Assembly: GCF_030398385.1 (NCBI RefSeq)
Contig: NZ_JAOAOQ010000032.1
Coordinates: 1 to 64,000 of the forward strand
Length of the DNA: 64,000 nt
Source of the DNA: Aquibium sp. ELW1220
GTDB taxonomy: Bacteria > Pseudomonadota > Alphaproteobacteria > Rhizobiales > Rhizobiaceae
Reading direction: 5' to 3'
The translations under genes were made by a program, and so were the position numbers. Below the pieces are notes generated by a model. The model did not search any database and was not told the DNA's origin. It saw only the letters and a program-made list of their open reading frames with translations. Of this stretch, positions 9,201 through 16,797 are shown piece by piece; within the stretch, counting starts at the first letter, position 1, and the number at the start of each line of letters is the position of its first letter.

Positions 9201-10976
9201 CATGAAGCCGCTGACCGTCCGCGTCGTCCGTGCGACCTCTTCCTGCGGCGTCTCCTCGACCAGCGCGGCGACGTGGTGCGCAACGAAGACGCCATCTTCG
9301 TCATAGGGATCGACGGAGGAATCGACGAAGGAATCGTTCGGGTCGAGCGACGACCCGATGACGAAGTGATCGGCGTTGTCGCCGAAGAAATGCGAGCCGT
9401 CCGGGCCGGCGAGCGTGGTCATGTAGCCGCGCATGTTGACGGCACCGTCATAGGAGGACGAACGATAGCTGCCGCGCCGGGTGCCGTCGAGAATGTCGGT
9501 ACCCGCCTCGTCCTCGCTGGCCGCCGAGGCGGTGACGAAGGCGGCGCTCTTCTGGTTCAGCCCTTCGCCCTCGATCGAGATCCAGCTCATGAAGGTCTCG
9601 AACTCGCCCGTGGTCGAATCGGCCGGCTCGACGATGTAGAAATTGGTCGAACTCGGATTCGTCAGCGGACCGTAGGAGGTGGGGGCGAAGAAGGGCGCGC
9701 CGCCGCTGCTCGGGTCCACGGTCAGGGTGTACTGGCGGATGTCGTTGAGCGAGACGTTTTCGGGCGCTTCGGTGAGTTCCGTTCCCGTGCCGTGGATCAT
9801 GTAGAACGGATAGACCGTCTCCGTCCCGTACTCGAGCAGATAGGCGGCGAAATCGCCGCGGCCGGCATAGGCGTAACCGGTGAGGGGATCGACACCGAAG
9901 AACCCGTCGTCGACCGAGAAGGTCTCCAGGCCGGCATCGCCCTGTGTCCCTGTGTAGTCGGGAATGTCGATCGCGGCTTCGTCCGAAACCAGACGCCCGC
10001 CCGTCCTGGTCAGGGTCACCTCTTCCTGGGTGAAGATCTGGGGCGCGCCCAGGCTCCGGAAGCTGAAGCCCGAAACGGCGCCGGGTCCGCCGTAATAGAC
10101 CGTGCCGGAACTCGTCGCGGGCGTGATGACCTCGCCGCGCGTGTCGATGTCGCCGACATTGGTCTCCACCTCTTCCACGTCCGTCGCCTTCACGGCGACG
10201 GAGCGCGGCGTGGGGAGCGGTGCGTTGTTGGGCAGGTTCGAGTTGTTCTGCGGGAGCGGGCTGTTCTCGACGGTGCCGTCGTCGGGCTGGTCGTCGGAGC
10301 CGCCCGTCTGCCCGTCGGTCCCGGACAGGTCGGACTGGAACGTCGAGGCGTCGCCTTCCGTGCGCCGCCGGACGTTGGTGTCGAGGCCGCCGCCGCTGCC
10401 GCCCTGGACCACCAGCGTATAGCCCGGCTCGTAGATGCGCGAGCGCCGGCCGTCGCGGCCGCGGAACTGTACCTCGTCGCCGAAGATCATCGAGAACAGG
10501 GCCTTGTCGGACGATTCCACCCGGCCTTCGACCATGGCGCCGCGGATGCCGATCGTGCCGACGGGCGTGTTGATCGTCGCGCCGTCCGGCCGGCGGCTGG
10601 TCTGGCCGCCGATGAAGCGGAACGCCCCCTTGGCGACCGTGGCGACCACCTTCGCGTCGCCTGTCGCCGGATTGTAGACGAACTCGTCGATGGTGAGCTG
10701 GCTGTTCGGACCGACCGTGAAGGTGGTGCCGTCGAGCAGCAGGATCTGCACCAGGCCGCGCCCGTCGGTGGAGATCTCCTCGTTGAAGATGACGTTCTGG
10801 CCGAGCGAAATCACGCGCGGCGCCGCACCCGGCGGCCGCCCCTTGGCGTCGGTGTTGACCGCGGCGGCCACGCCCACCTTGGCGAAGGCGGGAGCCTGTG
10901 CCGACACGAGCGCTGCAGCGGCAACGCCGGCAGCGAGGCTGCGCAGGAGGAGGGAGCTGGAGAAGGGCGCGATCAT
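6264..10976 (-). CDS. Giant exported FecR-domain protein with two ~645-residue repeats
   Basis: 1570 residues. A signal peptide (1-32, cleavage near PAFA-K, no lipobox) precedes a FecR-like domain (~54-190: VISLGQNVIFNEEIST to TPVGTIGIRG), a Gly/Asp/Pro linker (~195-260) and two long repeats (~340-916 and ~981-1565). Each repeat starts TGTQGD-x-GLE, has GDFAAYLL and RTVSG-x-M-x-G, then a HCxxC-x-F-x-D-WGWWG motif (Cys743/746; Cys1391/1394), and ends in a Gly-rich antiparallel-beta part with SGAFVN-x-G and GGVIG-x-F resembling the 8-stranded barrels of TbpB-like proteins. The start ATG lies 2 bp after the stop of the upstream outer-membrane gene, so translation is coupled. Ligand unknown; a surface or secreted adhesin or solute-binding role is inferred. 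Confidence 0.85.
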   Translation of the reverse strand: MIAPFSSSLLLRSLAAGVAAAALVSAQAPAFAKVGVAAAVNTDAKGRPPGAAPRVISLGQNVIFNEEISTDGRGLVQILLLDGTTFTVGPNSQLTIDEFVYNPATGDAKVVATVAKGAFRFIGGQTSRRPDGATINTPVGTIGIRGAMVEGRVESSDKALFSMIFGDEVQFRGRDGRRSRIYEPGYTLVVQGGSGGGLDTNVRRRTEGDASTFQSDLSGTDGQTGGSDDQPDDGTVENSPLPQNNSNLPNNAPLPTPRSVAVKATDVEEVETNVGDIDTRGEVITPATSSGTVYYGGPGAVSGFSFRSLGAPQIFTQEEVTLTRTGGRLVSDEAAIDIPDYTGTQGDAGLETFSVDDGFFGVDPLTGYAYAGRGDFAAYLLEYGTETVYPFYMIHGTGTELTEAPENVSLNDIRQYTLTVDPSSGGAPFFAPTSYGPLTNPSSTNFYIVEPADSTTGEFETFMSWISIEGEGLNQKSAAFVTASAASEDEAGTDILDGTRRGSYRSSSYDGAVNMRGYMTTLAGPDGSHFFGDNADHFVIGSSLDPNDSFVDSSVDPYDEDGVFVAHHVAALVEETPQEEVARTTRTVSGFMAGVAESDLGSAYALAGEAGPNFFMQINAENHSVAAVGIASDVNDGDYFGVDKYLLTFGAAPEGVDGVPLGGFSPLVTTGEGATGGSTFVNDDVYGAVQNNSPENTRILTDGYLGEGESFVPGVEIDHTDETNAGSYLVSGRAVPIAGYSHCADCDFADWGWWGTRVRVTDPEEEGFGTRTDYVHMGTWVAGDITAEIDMPVNVRATYEGTLLGTVVEYQGEGQPAQYIATGTFGMSYNFNDRAGAFWIDDFAGVSVSGNAYGAEGGDQALFHAEGSGEYYDPYFYVSGAFVNDGDNIAGGVIGDFTIGDPNDNFYGVGTIVGKQTERVEIVTARVLTAPDIFVPLGTEPPVDNAGERGLVGTTETSDRTVVFDKIGGSLLSESEVAALPDVTGTQGDTGLEAIAVSGYALEQDVSGTAYAGAGDFAAYLLGFDGDPTDPYYLIAGTPTSQAVISSLNTGTNVREYTLTQDPIQGIDAPFFFDDRFGPIAPESLSSTNLYIVESNTAANYGVEDVNYDAKVFQSWVSIEGDGVAQKSAAQIYVTSIGIDSDGNAELAGGRRGSFRYNAYSGPANTRGSIAAIEGASGNAFFSENANNFVLGADVDTADSYNDSLLGPGFSGDPSEGYIGTGYPFSTHHVADLVDTTPQAELGRTSRTVSGYMSGLVESNIEGIDYPFAVWTGTEPLFTLTLNAETNDVSASATLVDKVLAPDIYGYSLEEVFNPNESIAGYELGFGPIGESGGASAFVDDNLFAASRNGDNENTRVNFENEDSVANNAGDNPGSYLVSGRANPIEGYAHCTQCSFLDWGWWGTRTVVEDPNEEGTRRDFVHMGTWVAGDVTSNVDMPTDISATYEGTALANIARSDGEGGVAKYIAAGTMDMSFDFNSRLGEVNIDIDGLELFSEVNGNVIGLGQSHFAGGMGAVDTNISGGLSGAFVNNGNIKAGGVIGNFTFEGENRLGTGTIAGIQTGTSPSLPSQ

Positions 10977-10978
10977 GA

Positions 10979-12352
10979 TCAGAACCTTTTCACGACGCTG
11001 AGCGAGACGGAGAGATTGTCGTAGTCCCGGATCGCGTAGTTCGAACTGACGTCGCGGTACTCGGTGTCGGCGAGCAGCGACCAGCTCTGGGCCACCGGCA
11101 CCAGGAGGCTCGCGCCGACATAGACCTCGTGGTCGATCTCGGCCTCGGTGGGGTCGATGACGGGATCGGCATCGTCGTATTCCCGGTAGATGAAGCCCGC
11201 CGTCGGCGACAGCGTCCACGGCCCGTACTGGCCGCCCAGCGGCGAGGCGAAGGCGTAGCTGAAGCCGCCCGAAATGCCCGCCTCGATATAGGCGAGGTAG
11301 CCGAACTCCGATTCGGTGCGCTGCACGTAGGCGCCGCCGTTCAGCATGAAGGTCGGCATGACGATGTAGCTGTTGCTCGTGTAGAGGCGGTACTCGTTGC
11401 CGTCCCGGTTGTTCGCCGTCGGCGCAGCGCTCGATTCCTGATAGTCCCGGTAACGGTACTCGAAGGCGGTGAGGCTGGACATGCGGGCCGAGGGGCGGAT
11501 GACGAAGCGCGTTCCCACGCCGCCGGCCGCCGAATAGAAGTGGTCGTTGACGAACACGCCCGCAGCGATGCCGTAGATGCCGAGAACGGCGTTGTCGATG
11601 CCGACGCGGCCCATGTCGAGAGCGGGTCCGAAGGTCACTTCCGCAAGTACCGTATCGAGCTCGTCACGCTCGAACTGCTTTGAGGCATAGGTGACGAGGT
11701 CCACCTCGAGCGAATCACCCTGGCTGGGCAGGTCGTGGCTGTAGTGGAACAGACCGGCGGCATAGGCGTTCGTGTCCGCCGCGCCGACCGAGCCGGGATC
11801 GATGGTCAGGCCGCCCGACGTCAGCACGGTGCCGAGGCCCGGCGCGCGGTTCGCGTTCGTCTGGTAGCGCACGCCGGCGCGGATCTGGCCCGAGAAGCGT
11901 GTATCCATTTCGGCCGTGGCGATGCCGGAAAGATACTCCTCCACCTTGAGGCGGACCTCGTCGGGCACCTGCGGACCGGAGATTGCCGACTTGAAGTAGG
12001 TTCGCGCGGTCTCGAAGGCGCCGAGGCGGTAGTAGAGCACGCCGAGTTCGAGCTGCAGGCGCGGCAGGCCGGGCGCGAAGATCAGCATGCGTTCGAGCGT
12101 GGCGATCGCCGCCTCGAGGTCGCCGACCTGGGCGGAAAGGGCTGCATATTTGAATGCCGCGTCGAGGTCGTCCGGCTTGTCAAGCATGCGCTGGAACAGG
12201 GCGGTACGCTGCGCCTGCAGGGTCGCGACGTCGGCGCTCACCTGCGGCGGTGCGACCGTCTTCGGCGCCACCTTGGGATCCGTCTGCGCGAATGCGGAGC
12301 CGGCGCACAGGACCGCGCCGGCCGCGACGAGAGCTCGCATCCTGAGTTGCAC
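10979..12352 (-). CDS. TPR plus beta-barrel outer-membrane protein, Slam-like
   Basis: 457 residues. Signal peptide (MQLRMRALVAAGAVLCAGSAFA), TPR-type helices (~45-145: DDLDAAFKYAALSAQVGDLEAAI and PRLQLELGVLYYRLGAFETARTYF, abbreviated here by their ends), then ~300 residues of alternating amphipathic strands ending in SVSLSVVKRF with a C-terminal Phe, the usual BAM signal. This architecture and size match surface lipoprotein assembly modifiers (Slam, N-terminal TPR plus 14-strand barrel). GTG 12352 is chosen because GGAGG lies 6 nt before it; TTG 12355 and ATG 12340 are alternatives. It overlaps in operon with the FecR-repeat gene, its likely client. The Slam assignment is by architecture, not a residue signature. 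Confidence 0.72.
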   Translation of the reverse strand: MQLRMRALVAAGAVLCAGSAFAQTDPKVAPKTVAPPQVSADVATLQAQRTALFQRMLDKPDDLDAAFKYAALSAQVGDLEAAIATLERMLIFAPGLPRLQLELGVLYYRLGAFETARTYFKSAISGPQVPDEVRLKVEEYLSGIATAEMDTRFSGQIRAGVRYQTNANRAPGLGTVLTSGGLTIDPGSVGAADTNAYAAGLFHYSHDLPSQGDSLEVDLVTYASKQFERDELDTVLAEVTFGPALDMGRVGIDNAVLGIYGIAAGVFVNDHFYSAAGGVGTRFVIRPSARMSSLTAFEYRYRDYQESSAAPTANNRDGNEYRLYTSNSYIVMPTFMLNGGAYVQRTESEFGYLAYIEAGISGGFSYAFASPLGGQYGPWTLSPTAGFIYREYDDADPVIDPTEAEIDHEVYVGASLLVPVAQSWSLLADTEYRDVSSNYAIRDYDNLSVSLSVVKRF

Positions 12353-12387
12353 CAATATCCTCCGGCGACCCGCAATTCACATTGCTG

Positions 12388-12416
12388 ACGTTGGGTCAAA
12401 CAAGCGGCGGTGTCAA
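12388..12416 (-). promoter_or_regulatory. Candidate promoter of the Slam-like/FecR/cyclase operon
   Basis: On the minus strand a perfect TTGACA (12416-12411) is followed after 17 bp by CAACGT (12393-12388), ~35 bp before the GTG start. The -35 is ideal but the -10 is poor, which would suit an activator-dependent promoter. The remaining ~170 bp up to the Crp/Fnr stop shows nothing else I recognise. Confidence 0.35.
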
Positions 12417-12586
12417 CGCATCGGAGATTGAGGGAGCCGCTCTTCTGTCGGCCTCCGGCACACCTGTTGCGTTTCGGCGACAGCGTTCAGCTCATTTCTG
12501 AGGCAACTCTCGCGGGAGCAAGGATTGTCGGTGCAGATCCCTCGTTAGACTTGTCAGGGAACCGTGCTTGCGGTCCGGTGGTCGGT

Positions 12587-13363
12587 TCAGCGCGGGTGGT
12601 GGAAAAGGTTCAGATAGGTCGGGTCGAAATCGGCGAGCCGGGCCAGGCCGTCCCAGTCGCAGATCACGATGCGATTTCCCTTCCACGTGACGAGGCCCGT
12701 CGCGCGCAGCTCCTGGAGCGTCCGGTTGGTGTGGACGATCGAGAGGCCGACGAGATCGGCGATCTCCGCCTGCGTCAGCGGGAACTCGAAGGAACCGTTC
12801 TCGACACGCCCGACGACCTCGAGCCGCTTGTAGACCTCGCACACCAGGTAGGCCAGATGCCGGATCGGCTCCATGCGGCCCATGCAGGCGATCCAGTTGC
12901 GCTGGATCGCTGCGTCGATGGCGACCATCATGAAGAGCATGCGGCCGAGATGCGGCATCTGCGTCGCCAGCCGCTGCACGTCGCGGTGCGGTACCATCGC
13001 CACTGTCACCGGCATCAGCGCGATGACCGCATGGTCCATGATCTTGAGGAAGAAGCCGTGCAGGTCGACGAAGTCGCCGGGGACGTGGAGAGCGGTCAGC
13101 TGCCGGTTGCCGTTGGCGAGCTGGCGGCTGCGTGCGGCCAGTCCGTCGACCAGAAGGCAGCTATCGGTCGGCCGGGAGGCCTCCGCGACGATCTCCTCGC
13201 CATCGCCATACCGCTTGAGGCGCCAGGGCAGGTCACGCAACGCCTGCCGTTCCTCGTCCGACAACGCATCGCGCCGTTCGAGGGAGGCGATCAGCGATTG
13301 CGGATCGAAGCGCTGGGTGTCGGTGGCCGTTGCGGAATAGGTGCCGCGCGGCGGCGGATCCAT
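12587..13363 (-). CDS. Crp/Fnr-family transcriptional regulator
   Basis: 258 residues from ATG 13363. A cyclic-nucleotide-binding-type beta-roll (~25-140; RPTDSCLLVDGLAAR, LHVPGDFVDLHGFFL), a long dimerisation helix and a C-terminal helix-turn-helix (LTQAEIADLVGLSIVHTNRT) with the wing GLVTWKGNRIVI. There is no N-terminal Cys cluster for an Fe-S centre, so it is not a classic Fnr. The beta-roll lacks a clear RxS cAMP motif, so a ligand cannot be assigned. No good ribosome site precedes 13363, and the frame stays open upstream to ~13591, so the N-terminus could be longer. It is codirectional with, and 234 bp upstream of, the Slam-like operon. Confidence 0.85.
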   Translation of the reverse strand: MDPPPRGTYSATATDTQRFDPQSLIASLERRDALSDEERQALRDLPWRLKRYGDGEEIVAEASRPTDSCLLVDGLAARSRQLANGNRQLTALHVPGDFVDLHGFFLKIMDHAVIALMPVTVAMVPHRDVQRLATQMPHLGRMLFMMVAIDAAIQRNWIACMGRMEPIRHLAYLVCEVYKRLEVVGRVENGSFEFPLTQAEIADLVGLSIVHTNRTLQELRATGLVTWKGNRIVICDWDGLARLADFDPTYLNLFHHPR

Positions 13364-13683
13364 CAAAAGGATGCGCGAACCGTCGCCTGCCCTTGGCCTG
13401 GTCTTGTCGCCCTCGTAGTTCGCCAAAACGATTTCCCCGTGTGTCGCAGGCCGGCCCTGCTTGCGGGGGAACGAACGGAATGCCGACCGGTTCCCTGCAC
13501 CGGCGGCGAGGGATGCCGCAGATTGACGCGTGGCCGATGGCGTCGACGGAACCCAAGGCGGCGATTGCGGGTTCCTGGACAGCCGCCGCACACTTGGCCC
13601 AACATCCGACTGCGGCGGTCGCGCCGTCGCGCATGTCGCGGCGGCGCGTTTTCAGGTCGAGGATGCGGACCGGATCGGCCCGG
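13364..13683. other. 320-bp gap between the Crp/Fnr gene and aroQ
   Basis: Probably the upstream control region of the Crp/Fnr gene, possibly including an N-terminal extension of it since that frame is open. Open frames exist in several phases because the GC content is high, but none resembles a known family. I see no strong terminator or palindrome. Confidence 0.5.
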
Positions 13684-14124
13684 TCAGCCGCTCCGCAGCA
13701 GCGTCGCCATCCGCCGGGTCGCGAGGGCATAGCCCTCCACCCCGAAACCGGCCATCACCCCGTCCGCCCGCAGCGAGACATAGGAATGGTGGCGGAAGCT
13801 TTCGCGCTTGTGGACGTTGGAGATGTGGACCTCCAGCACGGGGCCTTCGAAGGCGTTCAGCGCATCGAGGATGGCAATCGACGTGTGGGTGAATGCCCCG
13901 GGATTGATGATGATGCCCGCGGCCGCCTCGCGCGCCTCGTGGATCCAGTCGATGATCTGGTGCTCGGCATTGGACTGCATGAAGCGCAGGCCCAGTCCGA
14001 AGTTGTCCGCCAGTTCCCGGCAGGCGGCTTCGACGTCGGCCAGCGTCTCGCGGCCATAGATCTCGGGCTGCCGCTTTCCGAGCAGGTTGAGGTTGGGTCC
14101 GTTGAGGATGAACACCGTCTGCAT
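13684..14124 (-). CDS. aroQ: 3-dehydroquinate dehydratase, type II
   Basis: 146-residue dodecameric type II dehydroquinase, third step of the shikimate pathway in the cytosol. Motifs run in order: [14 protein letters not shown], the catalytic Tyr23 in EIYG, the helix [11 protein letters not shown], the substrate-binding [11 protein letters not shown] with the general-base region, and [14 protein letters not shown] carrying the catalytic His. Length and all motifs are standard. It stands alone here; accB/accC, which often follow aroQ in rhizobia, are not downstream, where the strand instead continues into the Crp/Fnr gene after a long gap. Confidence 0.96.
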   Translation of the reverse strand: MQTVFILNGPNLNLLGKRQPEIYGRETLADVEAACRELADNFGLGLRFMQSNAEHQIIDWIHEAREAAAGIIINPGAFTHTSIAILDALNAFEGPVLEVHISNVHKRESFRHHSYVSLRADGVMAGFGVEGYALATRRMATLLRSG

Positions 14125-14361
14125 TGCAGGCTCCCCCGCGCCGACCGGTTTTCGGCAGGCAGATTGTTGCGACCTTGCGAGCGCCGCGCGCCGTTGCCGG
14201 GTAAGGGCAGTGCGGTGGGCGGCCGCGATACGTCTGCGATTTTCAGGGGTGCGTCAAGGCGGAGCCTGAACGGCGGCGCAGGCCCGGTCAGGCACCGCTA
14301 CGGAGGCCGAACGACGTTCTTCGGCCAGGCGCCGCGGGATTCCCGATCATCTGAAAAAGGC

Positions 14362-14464
<103 letters not shown>

Positions 14465-14479
14465 TCGCTATGCGCCTCT

Positions 14480-14509
14480 GGCCGGGATCGAACTCTGCCA
14501 TTCCCGGCC
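14480..14509. repeat. Hairpin upstream of tRNA-Pro
   Basis: GGCCGGGA (14480-14487) and TCCCGGCC (14502-14509) form a perfect 8-bp stem with a 14-nt loop, between the SDR stop and the tRNA. No T-run follows on the minus strand. It may be a weak terminator of the SDR transcript or an RNA-processing element. Confidence 0.4.
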
Positions 14510-14647
14510 AAGGACCTCTGGAACGGCAGGGAGCGCTCGGCCCCGAACCGCCGGAAGCCCTATCGCCTGATGCGAACGGGCGCAAGGGGAAATCTGGCCA
14601 TCGCCGGTCTAAACCAGCGTCGCCAGGCAAGGCCCATCCGGCTCCCG

Positions 14648-15424
14648 TCAGACGACGATAGGGTTCGACGCTCCGTCCATGCTGATCGAGACGCCGGTGA
14701 CGTAGCTGGCGCGTGCCGAAGCAAGAAAGACGACCATGGCGGCGATCTCGCCCGAAGTCGCGAAGCGCCCGATCGGGATGCGCGCGAGACCGCGCTGGCG
14801 GGCCTCCTCGATGCTCGTTCCGGCAAGCCGCGCGTCCGCTTCCATCCCCTGGACCATGCGCTCGGTCTCGGTGGTGCCGGGATTGACCGCGACCACCCGC
14901 ACGCCGCGCGACGCATAGGCATTGGCAAGGCCTGCCGTCATCAGCATGAGCGCGGAATTTGCCGCACCGCCGGGAATGTGCGTCGGCGACGCCACCTTGC
15001 CGCCATTGCCGACGACATTGACGATCACGCCGGTGCCGCGTCCGGCCATCGACTTGACGACCGGATCGCTCACGTTGACGTAGCTGAAGAACTTGGCGTC
15101 CATGGCCGCCCGGTAGGCGGCGGGCGAAAGCTCGTCGGGCGGGGTGCGCCGCGCAGCGCCCGCGCTGTTGACGAGAACGTCGACGGGGCCGAGCTCGCGT
15201 TCGAGCGCCTCGACGGCGCGCAGTGCCGCGTCGGCATCGATGAGGTCGGCACTCGCGGCGGCGACGCCCGGAAGCCGCGCCCTGGCGGCCGAAAGGCTGG
15301 CCTCGCTGCGCGAGACGATGCCGACGCGCGCCCCTTCGGCCAGAAATGCCTCGGCGCAGGCGAAGCCTATCCCCCGCGAGCCGCCGGTGACGATCACCAC
15401 CTTGTCCTTCAGTCCCAGATCCAT
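14648..15424 (-). CDS. SDR-family oxidoreductase with atypical active site
   Basis: 258-residue Rossmann-fold protein. The cofactor motif TGGSRGIGFA (~14-23), NSAGAARR (NNAG equivalent, ~86) and the C-terminal DGASNP are typical of short-chain dehydrogenases. The catalytic Tyr-x3-Lys is missing: where it is expected the sequence reads THIPGGAANSALM, placing Gly/Asn at the Tyr/Lys positions, and the preceding strand ends NVVGNGG instead of carrying the usual Ser. Such an (I/Y)xGGxxN subgroup exists among SDRs with unclear activity. NAD(P)-binding is likely, but classic dehydrogenase chemistry is doubtful. Substrate unknown. It stands between the polysaccharide genes and tRNA-Pro. Confidence 0.85.
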   Translation of the reverse strand: MDLGLKDKVVIVTGGSRGIGFACAEAFLAEGARVGIVSRSEASLSAARARLPGVAAASADLIDADAALRAVEALERELGPVDVLVNSAGAARRTPPDELSPAAYRAAMDAKFFSYVNVSDPVVKSMAGRGTGVIVNVVGNGGKVASPTHIPGGAANSALMLMTAGLANAYASRGVRVVAVNPGTTETERMVQGMEADARLAGTSIEEARQRGLARIPIGRFATSGEIAAMVVFLASARASYVTGVSISMDGASNPIVV

Positions 15425-15507
15425 GTCGCTCTCCCTTGTCGCGACAGGAGTGCCCTTGCCGGACGGTCAGCGCAAGGGGCTGGGACGCATCGTTGCCCGG
15501 AATGGCT

Positions 15508-16797
15508 TCAGCGGATTGCCGCCGCTGCCGATGGTGCCGATGCTGCGGGGCGGGGGTGCCGGATCGTCGACCACTGGTGCCGCTGTTCGAGCGCGATCCC
15601 GCCCCAGACGAGGCCGAGCAGGAGATAGAAGTGCCGCCAGTGATCGGTGTCGATCACGGTGCCGAGCAGCACGTGCCCGAGGAAGACGACCCAGGCGCAC
15701 AGCAGATAGGGCTGCCAGGGGCGGTCGCGAAACAGGATGCGGAACCCGGCGGCCAGCGTCCAGACGACCATGGTGAGCCAGCAGGCGAAGCCCAGCCAGC
15801 CGTAATCCATCAGCGCCTTCAGCCAGATGTTGTGCGTGTCCTCGCCATAGAGCTTGCCGAAGACCAGCGGGCCGATGCCGAGCGGCTTTTCCATGGCGAG
15901 CACGAAGCCGATGGCGTGGCGGGCGAAACGTCCGAGCCGCGCCCCGTCATACTCCTGGACCAGCTGCGCGCGCGTGGAGAAGATGTCGGCGATCGCGGGG
16001 ATCTGCAGGGCGATCAGCAGCCCGAGCATCAGCAGGCCGAAGGCCGCGCCGCCCATCAGGAGGATGCGCAGGCGAAACAGCCCGCTCCGGCTGCGGATGA
16101 AGAGCAGCAGCGCAAGCAGCAGCGCCGAGAAGGCGAAGAGGCCCCAGGCACCGCGCGAAAAGGACAGGAACACGCCAAACGCGATGATGCCGAGCGGCAG
16201 CGCGAGCAGGGGCATCCGCGCCACCGGGCCGGTGATCATCCGGTAGAGCAGGTAGATGCCGGGCAGCGTGATGAAGGGGCCGAAGACGTTCGGGTCCTGG
16301 AAGGCGCCGGCGGCACGTTCGAACTTGGTGAACATCTCGGCCCCGGGAAAGGCGTGGAAATAGCCCAGGATGCCGAGCACGGAAGTGAAGATCGCCGCTG
16401 CCACCCAGGCGTGGAAGATGAGGCGGAAGAGCTCCGGCCTGCCGTCGAGCACGGCCGCGTAGAAGATCGCGGTGAAGGCGAGGAACAGCGAGACGGCGAT
16501 GTAGAGCGGGGCGTCGCCCAGCACCGCCATCTGGGTCGCCGCGATCATGCCGCCGATGTTGAAGACGACCAGGAGCACGGCGAGCGGCGTCACGGCCCGC
16601 GAGATGCGCAGCCCGAACAGCGCCCACACGGCGATCAGCGCCACCATGTAGAGCTCGTAGGGAGCAGGTTCGCGGATGACGAAGCCGGACAGGAACACGC
16701 CCAGCGTCACCGCCCCGGTCGACATGAGGGCGGTGAGCCGGGCGTTGACGGCCGCGCGCGACGGGACGTCGTGCGGAAGGGCGACGCTCGCGGTCAA
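15508..16797 (-). CDS. O-antigen ligase / Wzy-type polymerase family membrane protein
   Basis: About 429 residues with ~10-12 TM helices and a periplasmic loop (QEYDGARLGRFARHAIGF) followed by THNIWLKALMDYGWLGF; the H-N-x-W/Y-L-x-x-L-x-x-x-G-x-x-G-x pattern is the Wzy_C (O-antigen ligase) signature. It probably polymerises or transfers undecaprenyl-linked sugar units on the periplasmic face. A TTG start at 16797 overlaps the stop of the sugar transferase (TTGA), implying coupled translation; ATG 16725 is an alternative without a ribosome site. It is the last gene of the minus-strand polysaccharide operon. Confidence 0.82.
   Translation of the reverse strand: MTASVALPHDVPSRAAVNARLTALMSTGAVTLGVFLSGFVIREPAPYELYMVALIAVWALFGLRISRAVTPLAVLLVVFNIGGMIAATQMAVLGDAPLYIAVSLFLAFTAIFYAAVLDGRPELFRLIFHAWVAAAIFTSVLGILGYFHAFPGAEMFTKFERAAGAFQDPNVFGPFITLPGIYLLYRMITGPVARMPLLALPLGIIAFGVFLSFSRGAWGLFAFSALLLALLLFIRSRSGLFRLRILLMGGAAFGLLMLGLLIALQIPAIADIFSTRAQLVQEYDGARLGRFARHAIGFVLAMEKPLGIGPLVFGKLYGEDTHNIWLKALMDYGWLGFACWLTMVVWTLAAGFRILFRDRPWQPYLLCAWVVFLGHVLLGTVIDTDHWRHFYLLLGLVWGGIALEQRHQWSTIRHPRPAASAPSAAAAIR

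Noticed and set aside
6711-11024. Open frame of ~1400 codons on the plus strand
   Set aside because: Mirror of the FecR-repeat gene; the sense strand has a signal peptide, FecR domain and conserved repeats, the antisense has none.
14480-14509. Second tRNA or tRNA relic
   Set aside because: A GTTCGATCCC-like T-loop motif is present on the minus strand, but no T stem, anticodon arm or acceptor can be formed; only a simple hairpin remains.
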